Assembly: GCF_001006805.1 (NCBI RefSeq)
Contig: NZ_LN811352.1
Span: 61,803 to 125,802, forward strand
Direction: 5' to 3'
DNA: 64,000 nt
Source of the DNA: Microvirga massiliensis
GTDB lineage: Bacteria > Pseudomonadota > Alphaproteobacteria > Rhizobiales > Beijerinckiaceae
How positions within the stretch are numbered: the first letter of the stretch is position 1; every line of letters begins with the position of its first letter. Made by a program: the position numbers and the translations under genes. This document shows positions 48,387 to 58,910 of this stretch, in pieces. A model generated the notes under the pieces. The model was not told the DNA's origin and made no database searches. It saw nothing but the letters and a program-made list of their open reading frames with translations.

Positions 48387-50465
48387 ATGACCAAGCTCAT
48401 CGTCGACGGAATTGAGGTCGAAGTTCCGCCGGAATTCACCCTGCTCCAGGCTGCCGAGGCGGCCGGGGCCGAAATTCCGCGCTTCTGCTTCCATGAGCGG
48501 CTGTCGATCGCCGGCAACTGCCGCATGTGCCTCGTCGAGTTGAAGGGCGCTCCCAAGCCGGTCGCGTCCTGCGCCTGGGCCGTGAGGGATTGCCGTCCCG
48601 GGCCGAATGGCGAGCCTCCCGAGGTCTTCACCAAGACGCCGACCGTGAAGAAGGCTCGCGAAGGCGTGATGGAGTTTCTCCTGATCAATCACCCGCTCGA
48701 CTGTCCGATCTGCGACCAGGGCGGCCAGTGCGACCTGCAGGATCAGGCGATGGCCTATGGGGTCGACAGCACCCGTTTCGCCGAGAACAAGCGCGCTGTC
48801 GTCGACAAATATCTCGGTCCCCTTATCAAGACGTCGATGAACCGCTGCATCCATTGCACGCGGTGTGTACGCTTCACGACGGAAGTCGCCGGCGTCGAGG
48901 ATCTCGGCGCCGTGTGGCGCGGCGAGGATATGGAGATCACGAGCTACCTCGAGAAGGCGCTCGGATCGGAACTCCAGGGGAACGCCGCCGATCTCTGTCC
49001 GGTGGGCGCGCTGACGCACAAGCCAGAGGCCTTCAACTATCGTCCGTGGGAACTGACGAAGACGGATTCCATCGACGTCATGGATGCGATCGGATCCTCT
49101 ATTCGCGTCGACTCCCGCGGCCGCGAGGTCATGCGCATCCTGCCTCGCATCAACGAGGCGGTGAATGAGGAATGGATCACCGACAAGACACGCCACGTCG
49201 TGGATGGCCTTCGTCTTCAGCGTCTCGATCGGGCCTTCGTCCGTGAGAACGGCCGCCTGCGCCAGGCCTCATGGGTCGAGGCCTTCTCGACGATCGCAAA
49301 CCGCATCAAGGCGACAGATCCCAAGCGCATCGGGGCGATTGTCGGCGATCTAGCCGCCGTCGAGGAGACCTATGCTCTTCAGCTTCTGATGCGCAGTCTC
49401 GGTGTTGCGAACATCGACTGTCGGATGGACGGAAGCGTTCTGTCACCCGCCTCCGGCCGGGCCTCATACATCCTGAACTCGACCATCGCCGGTATCGAGG
49501 ATGCAGACGCCATTCTGCTGGTCGGCTCGAATCCCCGGATCGAGGCCTCTCTTATCAACGTCCGCATTCGCAAGCGTTGGCGCATGGCGCCTCTGCCGAT
49601 CGGCGTGATCGGCGAGCGGGTCGATCTCACCTACAGATACGACTATCTCGGCGCTGGCCCCGATACACTATCGGACTTGGCAGCGGGTCGGCATGCCTTT
49701 GCGTCCACGCTGAAGGAGGCCAAGCGGCCCCTGATCATCGTGGGGCCGGGTGCCTTGGCACGGCCAGACGGCTTGGCGATCCTGTCGCTCGCCGCATCGC
49801 TCGCCCGCGACTGCGGTGCCGTTACGGACGAATGGGGCGGCTTCGGCGTCATCCATACCGCTGCGTCCCGGGTCGGCGCCCTGGACCTCGGCTTCGTGCC
49901 GGGCGAGGGCGGGCTCACGGCCGCAGAGATGGCCAACGGGCAGGTGGATGTGCTGTTCAATCTCGGCGCGGACGAAATCGATGTCTCCCCGGGAGCATTC
50001 GTGATCTACCAGGGAACGCATGGCGACCGTGGAGCCCATCGGGCGGACGTCATCCTGCCAGGCGCGGCTTACACGGAGAAATCCGGGACTTATGTGAACC
50101 TGGAAGGGCGTGTGCAGTTGGCGAACCGCGCAGCTTTCGCGCCTGGTGCGGCTAGAGAGGACTGGGCCATTCTCCGCGCCCTGTCCGAGGCACTGGGCCA
50201 GCGTCTGCCATTCGATAACCTCAACGCGCTCCGGCGGCGGCTCTACGCTGATCACCCACATCTCGCATCAATCGGCACGATCGCCTCGGAAAATGTTGTG
50301 GAAGTGGTCTCCACTTTGGCCGACCTCGGAGGGAAGCCGGGCCGGGAGCCTTTCGTGAGCCCGATCGGCGATTTTTATCTGACGAACCCGATCGCTCGCG
50401 CGTCGGGAGTCATGGCCGAGTGTTCGGCTCTGGCGCGTGGCGCCAAGCTCGAGGCGGCGGAGTAG
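48387..50465 (+). CDS. nuoG: NADH-quinone oxidoreductase subunit G
   Basis: A 692-aa subunit with several iron-sulfur clusters. The N-terminal ferredoxin-like domain (1-80) has CRMC, the His/Cys cluster region has [13 protein letters not shown], and [10 protein letters not shown] with CPVGAL binds the following 4Fe-4S cluster. The rest is a molybdopterin-oxidoreductase-like domain without molybdenum. Length matches mitochondrial-type (75 kDa) subunits rather than the longer E. coli NuoG. Confidence 0.97.
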   Translation: MTKLIVDGIEVEVPPEFTLLQAAEAAGAEIPRFCFHERLSIAGNCRMCLVELKGAPKPVASCAWAVRDCRPGPNGEPPEVFTKTPTVKKAREGVMEFLLINHPLDCPICDQGGQCDLQDQAMAYGVDSTRFAENKRAVVDKYLGPLIKTSMNRCIHCTRCVRFTTEVAGVEDLGAVWRGEDMEITSYLEKALGSELQGNAADLCPVGALTHKPEAFNYRPWELTKTDSIDVMDAIGSSIRVDSRGREVMRILPRINEAVNEEWITDKTRHVVDGLRLQRLDRAFVRENGRLRQASWVEAFSTIANRIKATDPKRIGAIVGDLAAVEETYALQLLMRSLGVANIDCRMDGSVLSPASGRASYILNSTIAGIEDADAILLVGSNPRIEASLINVRIRKRWRMAPLPIGVIGERVDLTYRYDYLGAGPDTLSDLAAGRHAFASTLKEAKRPLIIVGPGALARPDGLAILSLAASLARDCGAVTDEWGGFGVIHTAASRVGALDLGFVPGEGGLTAAEMANGQVDVLFNLGADEIDVSPGAFVIYQGTHGDRGAHRADVILPGAAYTEKSGTYVNLEGRVQLANRAAFAPGAAREDWAILRALSEALGQRLPFDNLNALRRRLYADHPHLASIGTIASENVVEVVSTLADLGGKPGREPFVSPIGDFYLTNPIARASGVMAECSALARGAKLEAAE

Positions 50466-50475
50466 GAGACCTGAT

Positions 50476-51501
50476 ATGGACCTCGGCGATATCATCCTCA
50501 CCGTCGCGATCCTCGTGGGCAAGAGCCTGCTCCTGCTCGTCGCCCTGCTGATCTTCATCGCCTACGCGCTCTACGCGGACCGGAAGATCTGGGCTGCCGT
50601 CCAACTCCGCCGGGGGCCCAACGTGGTCGGGCCTTGGGGATTGCTGCAATCCTTTGCCGACCTCCTGAAGTTCGTCGTCAAGGAGCCGGTCATTCCGTCT
50701 TCGGCGAACAAGGGGATGTTTCTCCTCGCGCCTCTGGTGATGTGCACGTTGTCGCTGGCGGCCTGGGCGGTCATCCCGCTGAGTGCCGGATGGGCGATCG
50801 CCGATATCAATGTCGGCATTCTCTACATCTTCGCGATCTCCTCCCTTGGCGTCTATGGCGTCATCATGGGCGGGTGGGCTTCGAACTCGAAGTATCCGTT
50901 CCTCGGTGCGTTGCGGTCTGCGGCGCAGATGGTGTCCTATGAGGTGTCGATCGGGTTCGTGATCATCACCGTCCTGATGTGCGCGGGGACCCTGAACCTC
51001 TCGCAGATCGTGGCCGCGCAGGACACGGCGTTGGGCATCTTCGGATGGTACTGGCTGCCGCTCTTCCCGATGTTCGTGATCTTCTTCATCTCGGCCATGG
51101 CGGAGACGAACAGGCCTCCCTTCGATCTCCCGGAGGCCGAGTCCGAACTGGTGGCTGGCTACATGGTCGAGTACTCGTCGACCCCGTACCTGCTGTTCAT
51201 GCTGGGCGAATACGTGGCGATCATGACCATGTGCGCGCTCGGGACAATCCTGTTTCTGGGCGGCTGGCTGTCGCCCATACCGTTCTTTCCGTTCACTCTT
51301 ATTCCGGGCGTGATCTGGTTCGTTCTGAAGGCGAGCTTCCTCTTCTTCCTGATCGCGATGGTGAAGGCCCTGGTGCCGCGCTATCGCTATGACCAGCTGA
51401 TGCGCCTCGGCTGGAAAGTGTTCCTGCCGATCTCGATCGCCATGGTCGTGGTCGTGGCTGGCGTCCTGATGGCCACGGGGCTGGCGCCGGGTGTCCGCTA
51501 G
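50476..51501 (+). CDS. nuoH: NADH-quinone oxidoreductase subunit H
   Basis: A 341-aa membrane subunit with about eight helices joining the quinone site to the proton-pumping arm. Conserved segments include [22 protein letters not shown] (about 35-55), [28 protein letters not shown] (about 214-232, charged quinone-channel loop) and [18 protein letters not shown] 50476 is 10 bp after the nuoG stop. Confidence 0.97.
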   Translation: MDLGDIILTVAILVGKSLLLLVALLIFIAYALYADRKIWAAVQLRRGPNVVGPWGLLQSFADLLKFVVKEPVIPSSANKGMFLLAPLVMCTLSLAAWAVIPLSAGWAIADINVGILYIFAISSLGVYGVIMGGWASNSKYPFLGALRSAAQMVSYEVSIGFVIITVLMCAGTLNLSQIVAAQDTALGIFGWYWLPLFPMFVIFFISAMAETNRPPFDLPEAESELVAGYMVEYSSTPYLLFMLGEYVAIMTMCALGTILFLGGWLSPIPFFPFTLIPGVIWFVLKASFLFFLIAMVKALVPRYRYDQLMRLGWKVFLPISIAMVVVVAGVLMATGLAPGVR

Positions 51502-51525
51502 CCGTTCTCGCTCTGGAGTGAGCCC

Positions 51526-52014
51526 ATGAAACTCGACAACTTCGCTCGTGCGCTTCTCCTGAAGGAGTTCGTGACCGGCTTCATCCTGACGGTGCGTTAT
51601 TTCTTCAAGCCGAAGGCGACGATCAACTATCCGTTCGAGATGAACTTTCGCAGCCCGCGGTTCCGCGGCGAACACGCCCTCCGCCGATATCCCAACGGGG
51701 AGGAACGCTGCATCGCCTGCAAACTCTGCGAGGCGGTGTGCCCGGCCCAGGCGATCACGATCGAGGCCGGTCCGCGCCGGAATGATGGAACCCGGCGCAC
51801 CACGCGCTACGACATCGATATGGTGAAGTGCATCTATTGCGGCTTATGCCAGGAGGCATGTCCTGTGGATGCCATCGTGGAAGGGCCGAACTTCGAGTTT
51901 TCGGTCGAGACTCGCGAAGAGCTGCTCTACGACAAGAACAGGCTGCTCGAGAACGGAGCACGTTGGGAGCGGGAGATCGCCCGTAACATCGTCAAGGACG
52001 CACCCTACCGCTGA
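51526..52014 (+). CDS. nuoI: NADH-quinone oxidoreductase subunit I
   Basis: A 162-aa ferredoxin-type subunit binding clusters N6a and N6b through two 4Fe-4S motifs: [12 protein letters not shown] (about 64-75) and [12 protein letters not shown] (about 103-114). An amphipathic N-terminal helix anchors it to the membrane arm. The C-terminus [16 protein letters not shown] is typical of alphaproteobacteria and mitochondria. Confidence 0.97.
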   Translation: MKLDNFARALLLKEFVTGFILTVRYFFKPKATINYPFEMNFRSPRFRGEHALRRYPNGEERCIACKLCEAVCPAQAITIEAGPRRNDGTRRTTRYDIDMVKCIYCGLCQEACPVDAIVEGPNFEFSVETREELLYDKNRLLENGARWEREIARNIVKDAPYR

Positions 52015-52136
52015 TCCGCAGGTACGGGCGAGGCAAGGCTCTCCAGTTGTCCTGCCCGACATCGGGAACTATAGACAGGCCGAGTCCCACAGGGCTCGGC
52101 CGGAAGGGGCCGCCAAGCGCGGCTTGAGCTCAGCAA

Positions 52137-52751
52137 ATGACGGTCAATGCCGCGTTCTTCTATCTCTTCGCCACGGTAACGGTCGCCTCGGCCTTCATGG
52201 TCATCGCGTCCCGAAATCCCGTTCAATCGGTGCTGTTCCTCATCCTGGCCTTCGTGAATGCGGCAGGCCTCTTCGTGATGATGGGCGCCGAGTTCCTCGC
52301 GATGATTCTTGTCATCGTTTATGTCGGCGCCGTGGCAGTTTTGTTCCTGTTCGTCGTGATGATGCTCGACGTCGATTTTGCCGAGTTGCGACAGGGCTTC
52401 CTTCAGTACCTGCCGGTCGGGGTCCTGATCGGAATCATTTTCTTCGTCGAGCTCGCGATGGTGATCGGAATTTGGGTCCTCGATCCCGCCCTGATCCGCT
52501 CGCCGGCCGTTCCGATTCCTTCGCCGTCGCTGATGACCAACACCGAGGCTATCGGCCAAGTCCTGTACACACGCTACGCCTATTTCTTCCAGGCTGCAGG
52601 CCTGATCCTGCTGGTCGCGATGATCGGTGCAATCGTGCTCACCCTCCGCGCGCGCCCCGGCGTCAGGCGTCAGGACATCTCCCGACAGAATGCTCGCACC
52701 CAGGAGATGGCCGTCGAGGTTCGCAAGGTGCCCTTCCGGCAAGGCGTGTGA
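52137..52751 (+). CDS. nuoJ: NADH-quinone oxidoreductase subunit J
   Basis: A 204-aa membrane subunit with five hydrophobic helices in the first 165 residues (including the conserved [39 protein letters not shown] run) and a hydrophilic, basic C-terminal tail. ND6 homologue with a pi-bulge helix important for coupling. A 122-bp gap after nuoI is the largest inside the operon. Confidence 0.95.
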   Translation: MTVNAAFFYLFATVTVASAFMVIASRNPVQSVLFLILAFVNAAGLFVMMGAEFLAMILVIVYVGAVAVLFLFVVMMLDVDFAELRQGFLQYLPVGVLIGIIFFVELAMVIGIWVLDPALIRSPAVPIPSPSLMTNTEAIGQVLYTRYAYFFQAAGLILLVAMIGAIVLTLRARPGVRRQDISRQNARTQEMAVEVRKVPFRQGV

Positions 52752-52761
52752 GGACGAGAGC

Positions 52762-53070
52762 ATGCTTATCGGACTGGGTCATTACCTGACTGTCGCCGCA
52801 ATCCTCTTCACGCTCGGCGTGTTCGGGATCTTCCTGAACCGGAAGAACGTCATCATCATCCTGATGTCGATCGAGCTGATCCTGCTCGCGGTGAACATCA
52901 ATATGGTCGCGTTCTCGACCTACATGAACGACATCGTCGGTCAGGTCTTCGCGCTTCTGATCCTCACCGTCGCAGCGGCCGAAGCCGCGATCGGTCTCGC
53001 CATCCTCGTCGTCTTTTTCCGGAATCGCGGGTCGATTTCAGTCAAAGACGTCAACCTGATGAGAGGCTGA
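52762..53070 (+). CDS. nuoK: NADH-quinone oxidoreductase subunit K
   Basis: A 102-aa subunit with three transmembrane helices. The conserved membrane glutamates are seen in [11 protein letters not shown] (about residue 36) and [11 protein letters not shown] (about 72), part of the proton path. Start ATG 52762 is 10 bp after nuoJ; the longer open frame is an out-of-place extension. Confidence 0.96.
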   Translation: MLIGLGHYLTVAAILFTLGVFGIFLNRKNVIIILMSIELILLAVNINMVAFSTYMNDIVGQVFALLILTVAAAEAAIGLAILVVFFRNRGSISVKDVNLMRG

Positions 53071-53088
53071 GGCCTCCACGGATCGAGC

Positions 53089-55119
53089 ATGTATCACGCG
53101 ATCGTCTTCCTCCCGCTCGTCGGCTTTCTGATCGCCGGCCTCTTTGGTCGTCTCATCGGATCCCGGCCGAGCGAGATTGTCACGACGGCTCTGCTAGCCG
53201 TCTCCGCGGTCCTGTCGTGGGTCGCACTCTTCCAGGTCGGATTCGGGACCGGCGCAACGCGCATTCAGGTCGCGCAGTGGTTCGCATCGGGCGACCTCGT
53301 GGTGGACTGGGCCTTCCGGATCGACACGTTGACGGCTGTGATGCTCGTGGTCGTCAACACGGTCTCGGCACTCGTCCACCTCTACTCGATGGGCTACATG
53401 CACGAGGATCCGCACCGGCCGCGATTCTTCGCCTATCTGTCCCTCTTCACGTTCGCGATGCTGATGCTCGTGACGGCTGACAATCTTGTGCAGATGTTCT
53501 TCGGCTGGGAGGGCGTCGGCCTTGCGAGCTACCTCCTGATCGGTTTCTGGTACCAAAAAGACTCTGCGAACGCGGCGGCCATCAAGGCCTTCGTGGTTAA
53601 CCGCGTCGGCGACTTCGGCTTCCTGCTCGGAATCTTTCTGCTGTTCTTCCTCTTCGGCAGCGTGTCCTTCGACCAGATCTTCCCGCGCGCAGGCGAGTTC
53701 GCGGATCGGAGCTTCGTCTTCCTCGGCATTCAATGGCATGCGCTGACGCTCACCTGTCTCTTCCTGTTCATGGGAGCAATGGGCAAGTCCGCTCAATTCC
53801 TGCTCCACACTTGGCTGCCGGACGCGATGGAAGGCCCGACGCCGGTATCCGCGCTCATCCATGCCGCCACGATGGTCACTGCCGGCGTTTTCATGGTCGC
53901 GCGCATGTCGCCGGTCTTCGAGTATGCGCCAGCGGCCCTGTCAGTCGTAACGGTGATCGGAGCGACGACAGCGTTCTTCGCGGCGACGGTCGGGCTGGTG
54001 CAGAACGACATCAAGCGTGTGATCGCCTATTCGACTTGCTCGCAACTCGGCTACATGTTCGTAGCTCTGGGCGTCGGAGCATACGGCGCAGGCATCTTCC
54101 ACCTGTTCACCCACGCCTTCTTCAAAGCGCTCCTGTTCCTGGGCGCAGGCTCGGTGATCCATGCCATGCATCATGAGCAGGACATGCGGAATATGGGCGG
54201 GCTGCGCCGCTATATTCCCTTCACCGCAGCGATGATGGCGATCGGGACCCTGGCCCTGACCGGCTTTCCGTTCACGGCCGGCTACTATTCCAAGGACGCG
54301 ATCGTCGAGGCCGCATACGCTTCTCAGAGGCCGGGCGCCGTCTACGCCTTTCTCGCTGTCGTCGTGGCGGCCTTGATGACCTCGTTCTACTCCTGGCGTC
54401 TGTTCTTCATGACCTTTGAGGATCCGGCGCGGTGGGGCGGCACCGCAGCGCATGCTGCGCCTCCGGACCATGAAGGCGTCGAGCACGATGAGCGGGGGCA
54501 TGACGTCGAGCCGACCGGCCACTCTCCACTCGAGCACGGGCACGGTCATCATACGCCGCACGAAAGCCCGCTCGTGATGCTGATCCCACTTGCAGTGCTC
54601 GCGGCCGGCGCGATCCTGGCCGGAATACTCTTCTACGAGCCCTTCGTGGGCCACGAATACGGAGAGTTCTGGAAGGGGGCTCTGTTCACCCGGCCCGAGA
54701 ACACGATCCTTGAGGACATGCACCATGTCCCGGCGCTGGTTGTCTGGCTGCCTACGATCATGATGCTGCTCGGCTTCGGCCTCGCGTACTGGATGTACCA
54801 GGTCGACAGGCGCAAGCCGGCGGAACTCGCGGCGCAGCACCCGATGCTCTACCGGTTCCTGCTCAACAAGTGGTATTTCGACGAGCTCTATGATCTGGTG
54901 TTCGTGCGCGGCGCGAACCGGCTCGGTCGTTTCCTCTGGAGAACGGGCGATCAGCGCGTCATCGACGGCCTCGGGCCTGACGGTATCTCCGCACGTGTGC
55001 TCGACGTCACGAGAGGCGTCGTCAGACTGCAGAGCGGTTATCTGTATCACTATGCCTTCGCGATACTGATCGGGGTCGCGGTTCTGGTCGTCTGGTATCT
55101 CGTTTCGGGAGCTCGCTGA
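53089..55119 (+). CDS. nuoL: NADH-quinone oxidoreductase subunit L with His-rich loop
   Basis: A 676-aa antiporter-like proton-pumping subunit. [19 protein letters not shown] (about 127-145) carries the conserved glutamate, [25 protein letters not shown] the second, and the long lateral helix lies at the C-terminus. A hydrophilic loop of about 40 residues (around 454-491) carries ten histidines (…[11 protein letters not shown]…), not found in E. coli NuoL. The stop overlaps nuoM (TGATG). Confidence 0.97.
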   Translation: MYHAIVFLPLVGFLIAGLFGRLIGSRPSEIVTTALLAVSAVLSWVALFQVGFGTGATRIQVAQWFASGDLVVDWAFRIDTLTAVMLVVVNTVSALVHLYSMGYMHEDPHRPRFFAYLSLFTFAMLMLVTADNLVQMFFGWEGVGLASYLLIGFWYQKDSANAAAIKAFVVNRVGDFGFLLGIFLLFFLFGSVSFDQIFPRAGEFADRSFVFLGIQWHALTLTCLFLFMGAMGKSAQFLLHTWLPDAMEGPTPVSALIHAATMVTAGVFMVARMSPVFEYAPAALSVVTVIGATTAFFAATVGLVQNDIKRVIAYSTCSQLGYMFVALGVGAYGAGIFHLFTHAFFKALLFLGAGSVIHAMHHEQDMRNMGGLRRYIPFTAAMMAIGTLALTGFPFTAGYYSKDAIVEAAYASQRPGAVYAFLAVVVAALMTSFYSWRLFFMTFEDPARWGGTAAHAAPPDHEGVEHDERGHDVEPTGHSPLEHGHGHHTPHESPLVMLIPLAVLAAGAILAGILFYEPFVGHEYGEFWKGALFTRPENTILEDMHHVPALVVWLPTIMMLLGFGLAYWMYQVDRRKPAELAAQHPMLYRFLLNKWYFDELYDLVFVRGANRLGRFLWRTGDQRVIDGLGPDGISARVLDVTRGVVRLQSGYLYHYAFAILIGVAVLVVWYLVSGAR

Positions 55120-56639
55120 TGCTCGGCCTCGGCCTCCTTTCCGGCCTCCTCATCCTGCCTCTCGTCGGGGCAGCCTTCATTCTCGCGCTGCGAGGCGACG
55201 AGGAGGCCGTCAGGTCCAATGCCCGCTGGGCCGCCCTCGCGACCACGGTGGTTACGTTCCTGCTTTCGCTCGTCGCGTGGAACCGTTTCGATCCGTCGAG
55301 CTCATCCTTCCAGCTCGTGGAAACGCATGCTTGGCTGACCGAGACGATCCGGTTCAAGCTCGGCGTGGACGGTTTCTCAATCCCGTTCGTCGTCCTGACA
55401 ACGTTCCTGATGCCATTCTGCATCTTGGCATCGTGGACCTCCATCGAGCACCGCCTGAAGGAATACATGGTTGCCTTCCTGGTGCTCGAAACCACGATGA
55501 TCGGGGTCTTCGTGGCGCTCGACCTCGTCCTCTTCTATCTTTTCTTCGAGGCGGGGCTCATTCCGATGTTTCTCATCATCGGAATCTGGGGTGGGAAGCG
55601 GCGCATCTACGCCAGCTTCAAGTTCTTCCTGTATACCCTGCTCGGCTCCGTGCTGATGCTGCTGGCGATCCTGGCGATGTATTTCGGGCTCGGCACCACC
55701 GATATTCCGACTCTGCTCGCGGAATCGTCCTCCAGGTTCGGCCGCGAGGTCCAGATCTGGCTATGGCTTGCGTTCTTCGCGTCCTTCGCGGTCAAGGTCC
55801 CAATGTGGCCGGTCCACACATGGCTGCCTGACGCCCACGTCGAGGCGCCGACGGCAGGGTCGGTGATCCTGGCGGGCATTCTCCTGAAGATGGGTGGCTA
55901 CGGTTTCATCCGGATCTCGCTGCCCATGTTTCCGGAAGCATCGGCCTATTTCGCGCCGCTCGTGTTCGCCCTCTCGATCATTGCGATCATCTACACTTCG
56001 CTCGTGGCTCTCGCACAGGAGGACATGAAGAAGCTGATCGCCTACTCGTCGGTTGCCCATATGGGCTTCGTGACGATGGGCCTCTTCACGATGACCCCGC
56101 AGGGGATCCAGGGCGCGATGTTCCAGATGATCTCGCACGGCCTCGTCTCCGGGGCGCTGTTCCTGTGCGTCGGTGTCATCTATGACCGGATGCACACGCG
56201 CGAGATCGCGGCCTATGGGGGCCTCGTAAATCGCATGCCTTTGTATGCCGTCGCCTTTATGGTCTTCACCATGGCGAATGTCGGTCTGCCCGGCACGTCG
56301 GGGTTCGTAGGCGAGTTCCTCTCTCTCCTCGGGGCTTTCCAGGCGAATCCCACGGTTTCGTTTCTCGCGACTTCGGGCGTGATTCTGTCGGCCGCCTACG
56401 CCCTGTGGCTCTATCGCCGCATCATCTTCGGGCCGCTCGAGAAGCCCTCTCTTCAGAGCATTCCGGATCTCAACAGGCGTGAGATCGTCGTGCTCGCACC
56501 ACTCGTGCTGCTCGTGATCTATTATGGCGTACAGCCGGGATCGATCCTCGACAGCTTCGCAGCCTCGACCGATACGCTCATGTCCCAGGTGAGCACCGCG
56601 CTTCTTTCCGCAAAGACCGTTGCGGTCGCAACTCCGTGA
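55119..56639 (+). CDS. nuoM: NADH-quinone oxidoreductase subunit M
   Basis: A 506-aa antiporter-like subunit with about 14 helices. The conserved region [21 protein letters not shown] (about 140-160) has the essential glutamate, and [33 protein letters not shown] follows at about 228-260. The start overlaps the nuoL stop by one base (TGATG), indicating coupling. Confidence 0.97.
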   Translation: MLGLGLLSGLLILPLVGAAFILALRGDEEAVRSNARWAALATTVVTFLLSLVAWNRFDPSSSSFQLVETHAWLTETIRFKLGVDGFSIPFVVLTTFLMPFCILASWTSIEHRLKEYMVAFLVLETTMIGVFVALDLVLFYLFFEAGLIPMFLIIGIWGGKRRIYASFKFFLYTLLGSVLMLLAILAMYFGLGTTDIPTLLAESSSRFGREVQIWLWLAFFASFAVKVPMWPVHTWLPDAHVEAPTAGSVILAGILLKMGGYGFIRISLPMFPEASAYFAPLVFALSIIAIIYTSLVALAQEDMKKLIAYSSVAHMGFVTMGLFTMTPQGIQGAMFQMISHGLVSGALFLCVGVIYDRMHTREIAAYGGLVNRMPLYAVAFMVFTMANVGLPGTSGFVGEFLSLLGAFQANPTVSFLATSGVILSAAYALWLYRRIIFGPLEKPSLQSIPDLNRREIVVLAPLVLLVIYYGVQPGSILDSFAASTDTLMSQVSTALLSAKTVAVATP

Positions 56640-56646
56640 GGCCGCA

Positions 56647-58092
56647 ATGATTGCCACCCACACCGTTCCGGCGCTTGGGCTCGCTCTTCCGGAAATCATT
56701 CTCGCCATCGGCGCTCTGGCCTTGGTTCTCCTCGGAGCGATCCGCGGTGAGCGCTCGACGCCTATCGTGAGCATCGGCGCACTCGTGGTCCTTGCCATAG
56801 CGTTCCTGGCTGTCCTGATGCAGCCCGCCGAGCGCCTGGAAGGCCTGAGCGGCAGCTTCGTCTCGGATGCGTTTTCCCGATTCATGAAAGCGCTCACCCT
56901 AATCGCATCAATGGCAGGTATCGTCCTCTCGACTGATTACTTTCGCCGCGAGGGCATCGACCGCTTCGAGTTCCCGGTCCTGATCGTTCTCTCCACCATC
57001 GGCATGCTGATGGTGATTTCCTCGAACGATCTCATCGCACTCTATCTCGGCCTGGAGTTGCTCAGCCTCCCGTCGTACGTCATTGCAGCCTTCCACCGCG
57101 ACGACGTGCGTTCTACCGAGGCCGGCCTCAAGTATTTTGTTCTCGGAGCCTTATCTTCGGGGATGCTCCTCTATGGAGCCTCTTTGGTCTATGGCTTCAC
57201 CGGAACCATATCGTTCCCCGAGATTGCAGCCTTGCTGACCAAGGAAGCGGGCACAGGGCTGATCTTCGGTCTCGTGTTCATTGCGGCGGGTATCGCATTC
57301 AAGATCTCTGCGGTGCCGTTCCACATGTGGACGCCGGACGTCTACGAAGGATCGCCAACTCCGGTCACGGCCTTCTTTTCGGCTGCTCCCAAGGTGGCCG
57401 CGATGGCCATGGCTGTGAGGGTATTCGTCGGCGCCTTCCCTGGCATTCTCGATCAGTGGCAGCAGATCCTCGTCTTCATCTCGATCGCTTCCATGGTGCT
57501 CGGATCATTCGCTGCGATCGGACAGCGCAACATCAAGCGGCTGATGGCCTACTCCTCCATTGGCAATGTCGGGTATGCGCTGATCGGATTGGCTGCGGGA
57601 ACTGCGCAGGGAATTCAGGGGGTTGCCATTTATATGGCGGTCTATCTCGCGATGACTCTCGGGTCCTTCGCGTGCATCCTCGCCATGCGCCGCGGCAACA
57701 GGATGCTGGAGAACATCGATGACCTCTCCGGCGTGGCAAGGACGCATCCTGTCCTGGCCTTCTGCTTCGCGACCATGATGTTCTCCCTCGCGGGAATTCC
57801 GCCCCTGGCTGGCTTCTTCGCGAAATTCTACGTCTTCGCGGCGGCTATCGAGGTTGGGCTCGTGACCCTCGCGGTGATCGGCGTCGTGACCAGCGTGATC
57901 GGCGCCTTCTACTACCTGCGCATCGTGAAGCTGATCTACTTCGATGATCCGAGAGAGACGTTTTCACCGATGTCGGTCGGCGAGAAGGTCGTCCTCGGCG
58001 CGTCGAGCGCTGTCGTACTCCTGTTCTGGCTCGTGCCTGCTCCGCTCGTCGGCGCCGCAGCCACCGCGGCTCGGTCTCTGTTCGGATCGTGA
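56647..58092 (+). CDS. nuoN: NADH-quinone oxidoreductase subunit N
   Basis: A 481-aa antiporter-like subunit. Present are YLGLELLSLPSYVIAAFHRDD (about 138-158), STEAGLKYFVLGALSSGMLLYGASL and FHMWTPDVYEGSPTPVTAFFSAAPKVAA. ATG 56647 follows the nuoM stop by 7 bp. The stop codon overlaps the birA GTG start (GTGA), so the nuo transcript continues into birA. Confidence 0.97.
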   Translation: MIATHTVPALGLALPEIILAIGALALVLLGAIRGERSTPIVSIGALVVLAIAFLAVLMQPAERLEGLSGSFVSDAFSRFMKALTLIASMAGIVLSTDYFRREGIDRFEFPVLIVLSTIGMLMVISSNDLIALYLGLELLSLPSYVIAAFHRDDVRSTEAGLKYFVLGALSSGMLLYGASLVYGFTGTISFPEIAALLTKEAGTGLIFGLVFIAAGIAFKISAVPFHMWTPDVYEGSPTPVTAFFSAAPKVAAMAMAVRVFVGAFPGILDQWQQILVFISIASMVLGSFAAIGQRNIKRLMAYSSIGNVGYALIGLAAGTAQGIQGVAIYMAVYLAMTLGSFACILAMRRGNRMLENIDDLSGVARTHPVLAFCFATMMFSLAGIPPLAGFFAKFYVFAAAIEVGLVTLAVIGVVTSVIGAFYYLRIVKLIYFDDPRETFSPMSVGEKVVLGASSAVVLLFWLVPAPLVGAAATAARSLFGS

Positions 58093-58910
58093 TCCTACCG
58101 TCGGAGATCGCAAGAGCGGGCTACCGGCTCTGGGCTCTCGAACGGACGGGTTCCACGAACCAGGATGCGATGGACGCCGCGCGTGCCGGTGATCCCGGCA
58201 GGCTTTGGGTGACCGCGCGTGAGCAGAAGACTGGACGCGGGCGACACGGGAGGACTTGGTCGTCACCGCCGGGAAATCTCTACGCCAGCCTCCTCCTTGT
58301 AGCTCCCTGCAGCCTTGCTGCCGCTCCGCAACTTGGGTTTGTGGCGGGCCTCGCTCTCCACGACGCCGTTTCGAGCGTGACCGGGATTACCTGGCCCCAT
58401 CTCGCCTTGAAGTGGCCGAACGATCTCCTCCTCCAAGAGGCAAAGGTGTCCGGCCTGCTGCTGGAGGCTCAGATTCTCGCTCCCGAGCGAGTCGCAATCG
58501 TGATCGGGTTCGGCGTCAACGTCGCGGATGCTCCGAACGATACACCTTACCGCACGACCGCACTCAACCGGGTCGATCACTCCGCGACGGCGGAAGCCGT
58601 ATTCTGCTGCCTTGCGCGCTCCTTTGAGCAACAGTTCACGGCTTGGCAGACTGCTCACAGGTCCGGCAGCGACGCATTCGGGCCAGTCAGGGAGGCTTGG
58701 CTGGCTCGCGCGGCCGCGCTCGGGCAGGAGATCGGTGTCCGAGTCGGCCCCCGAAACCTCACGGGCACGTTTCTCGGGCTCGACGCGATTGGTCGCCTGC
58801 TGATCGAGACCCGCGAGGGACTTGAAACCATTGATGCCGGGGACCTTTTCTGGCCCTCCCTGAGGAATATCTCCGGCGACATCCAGTCACCCGACGAGGT
58901 CACCATCTGA
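58089..58910 (+). CDS. birA: Biotin--[acetyl-CoA-carboxylase] ligase
   Basis: A 273-aa ligase that activates biotin with ATP and attaches it to carrier lysines, such as that of the acyl-CoA carboxylase at 8314. The catalytic motifs GSTNQDAMD (21-29), QKTGRGRHGRTWSSP (46-60), LKWPNDLLL and KVSGLLLEA are intact, with a C-terminal SH3-like domain. There is no N-terminal winged helix, so it is not a biotin-operon repressor. GTG start overlaps nuoN; its stop overlaps rnj (TGATG). Confidence 0.94.
   Translation: MILPSEIARAGYRLWALERTGSTNQDAMDAARAGDPGRLWVTAREQKTGRGRHGRTWSSPPGNLYASLLLVAPCSLAAAPQLGFVAGLALHDAVSSVTGITWPHLALKWPNDLLLQEAKVSGLLLEAQILAPERVAIVIGFGVNVADAPNDTPYRTTALNRVDHSATAEAVFCCLARSFEQQFTAWQTAHRSGSDAFGPVREAWLARAAALGQEIGVRVGPRNLTGTFLGLDAIGRLLIETREGLETIDAGDLFWPSLRNISGDIQSPDEVTI

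Noticed and set aside
46890..49196. Long minus-strand open frame (768 codons) opposite nuoE-nuoG
   Set aside because: Antisense shadow across three confidently identified nuo genes and their junctions; a real gene would not span these.
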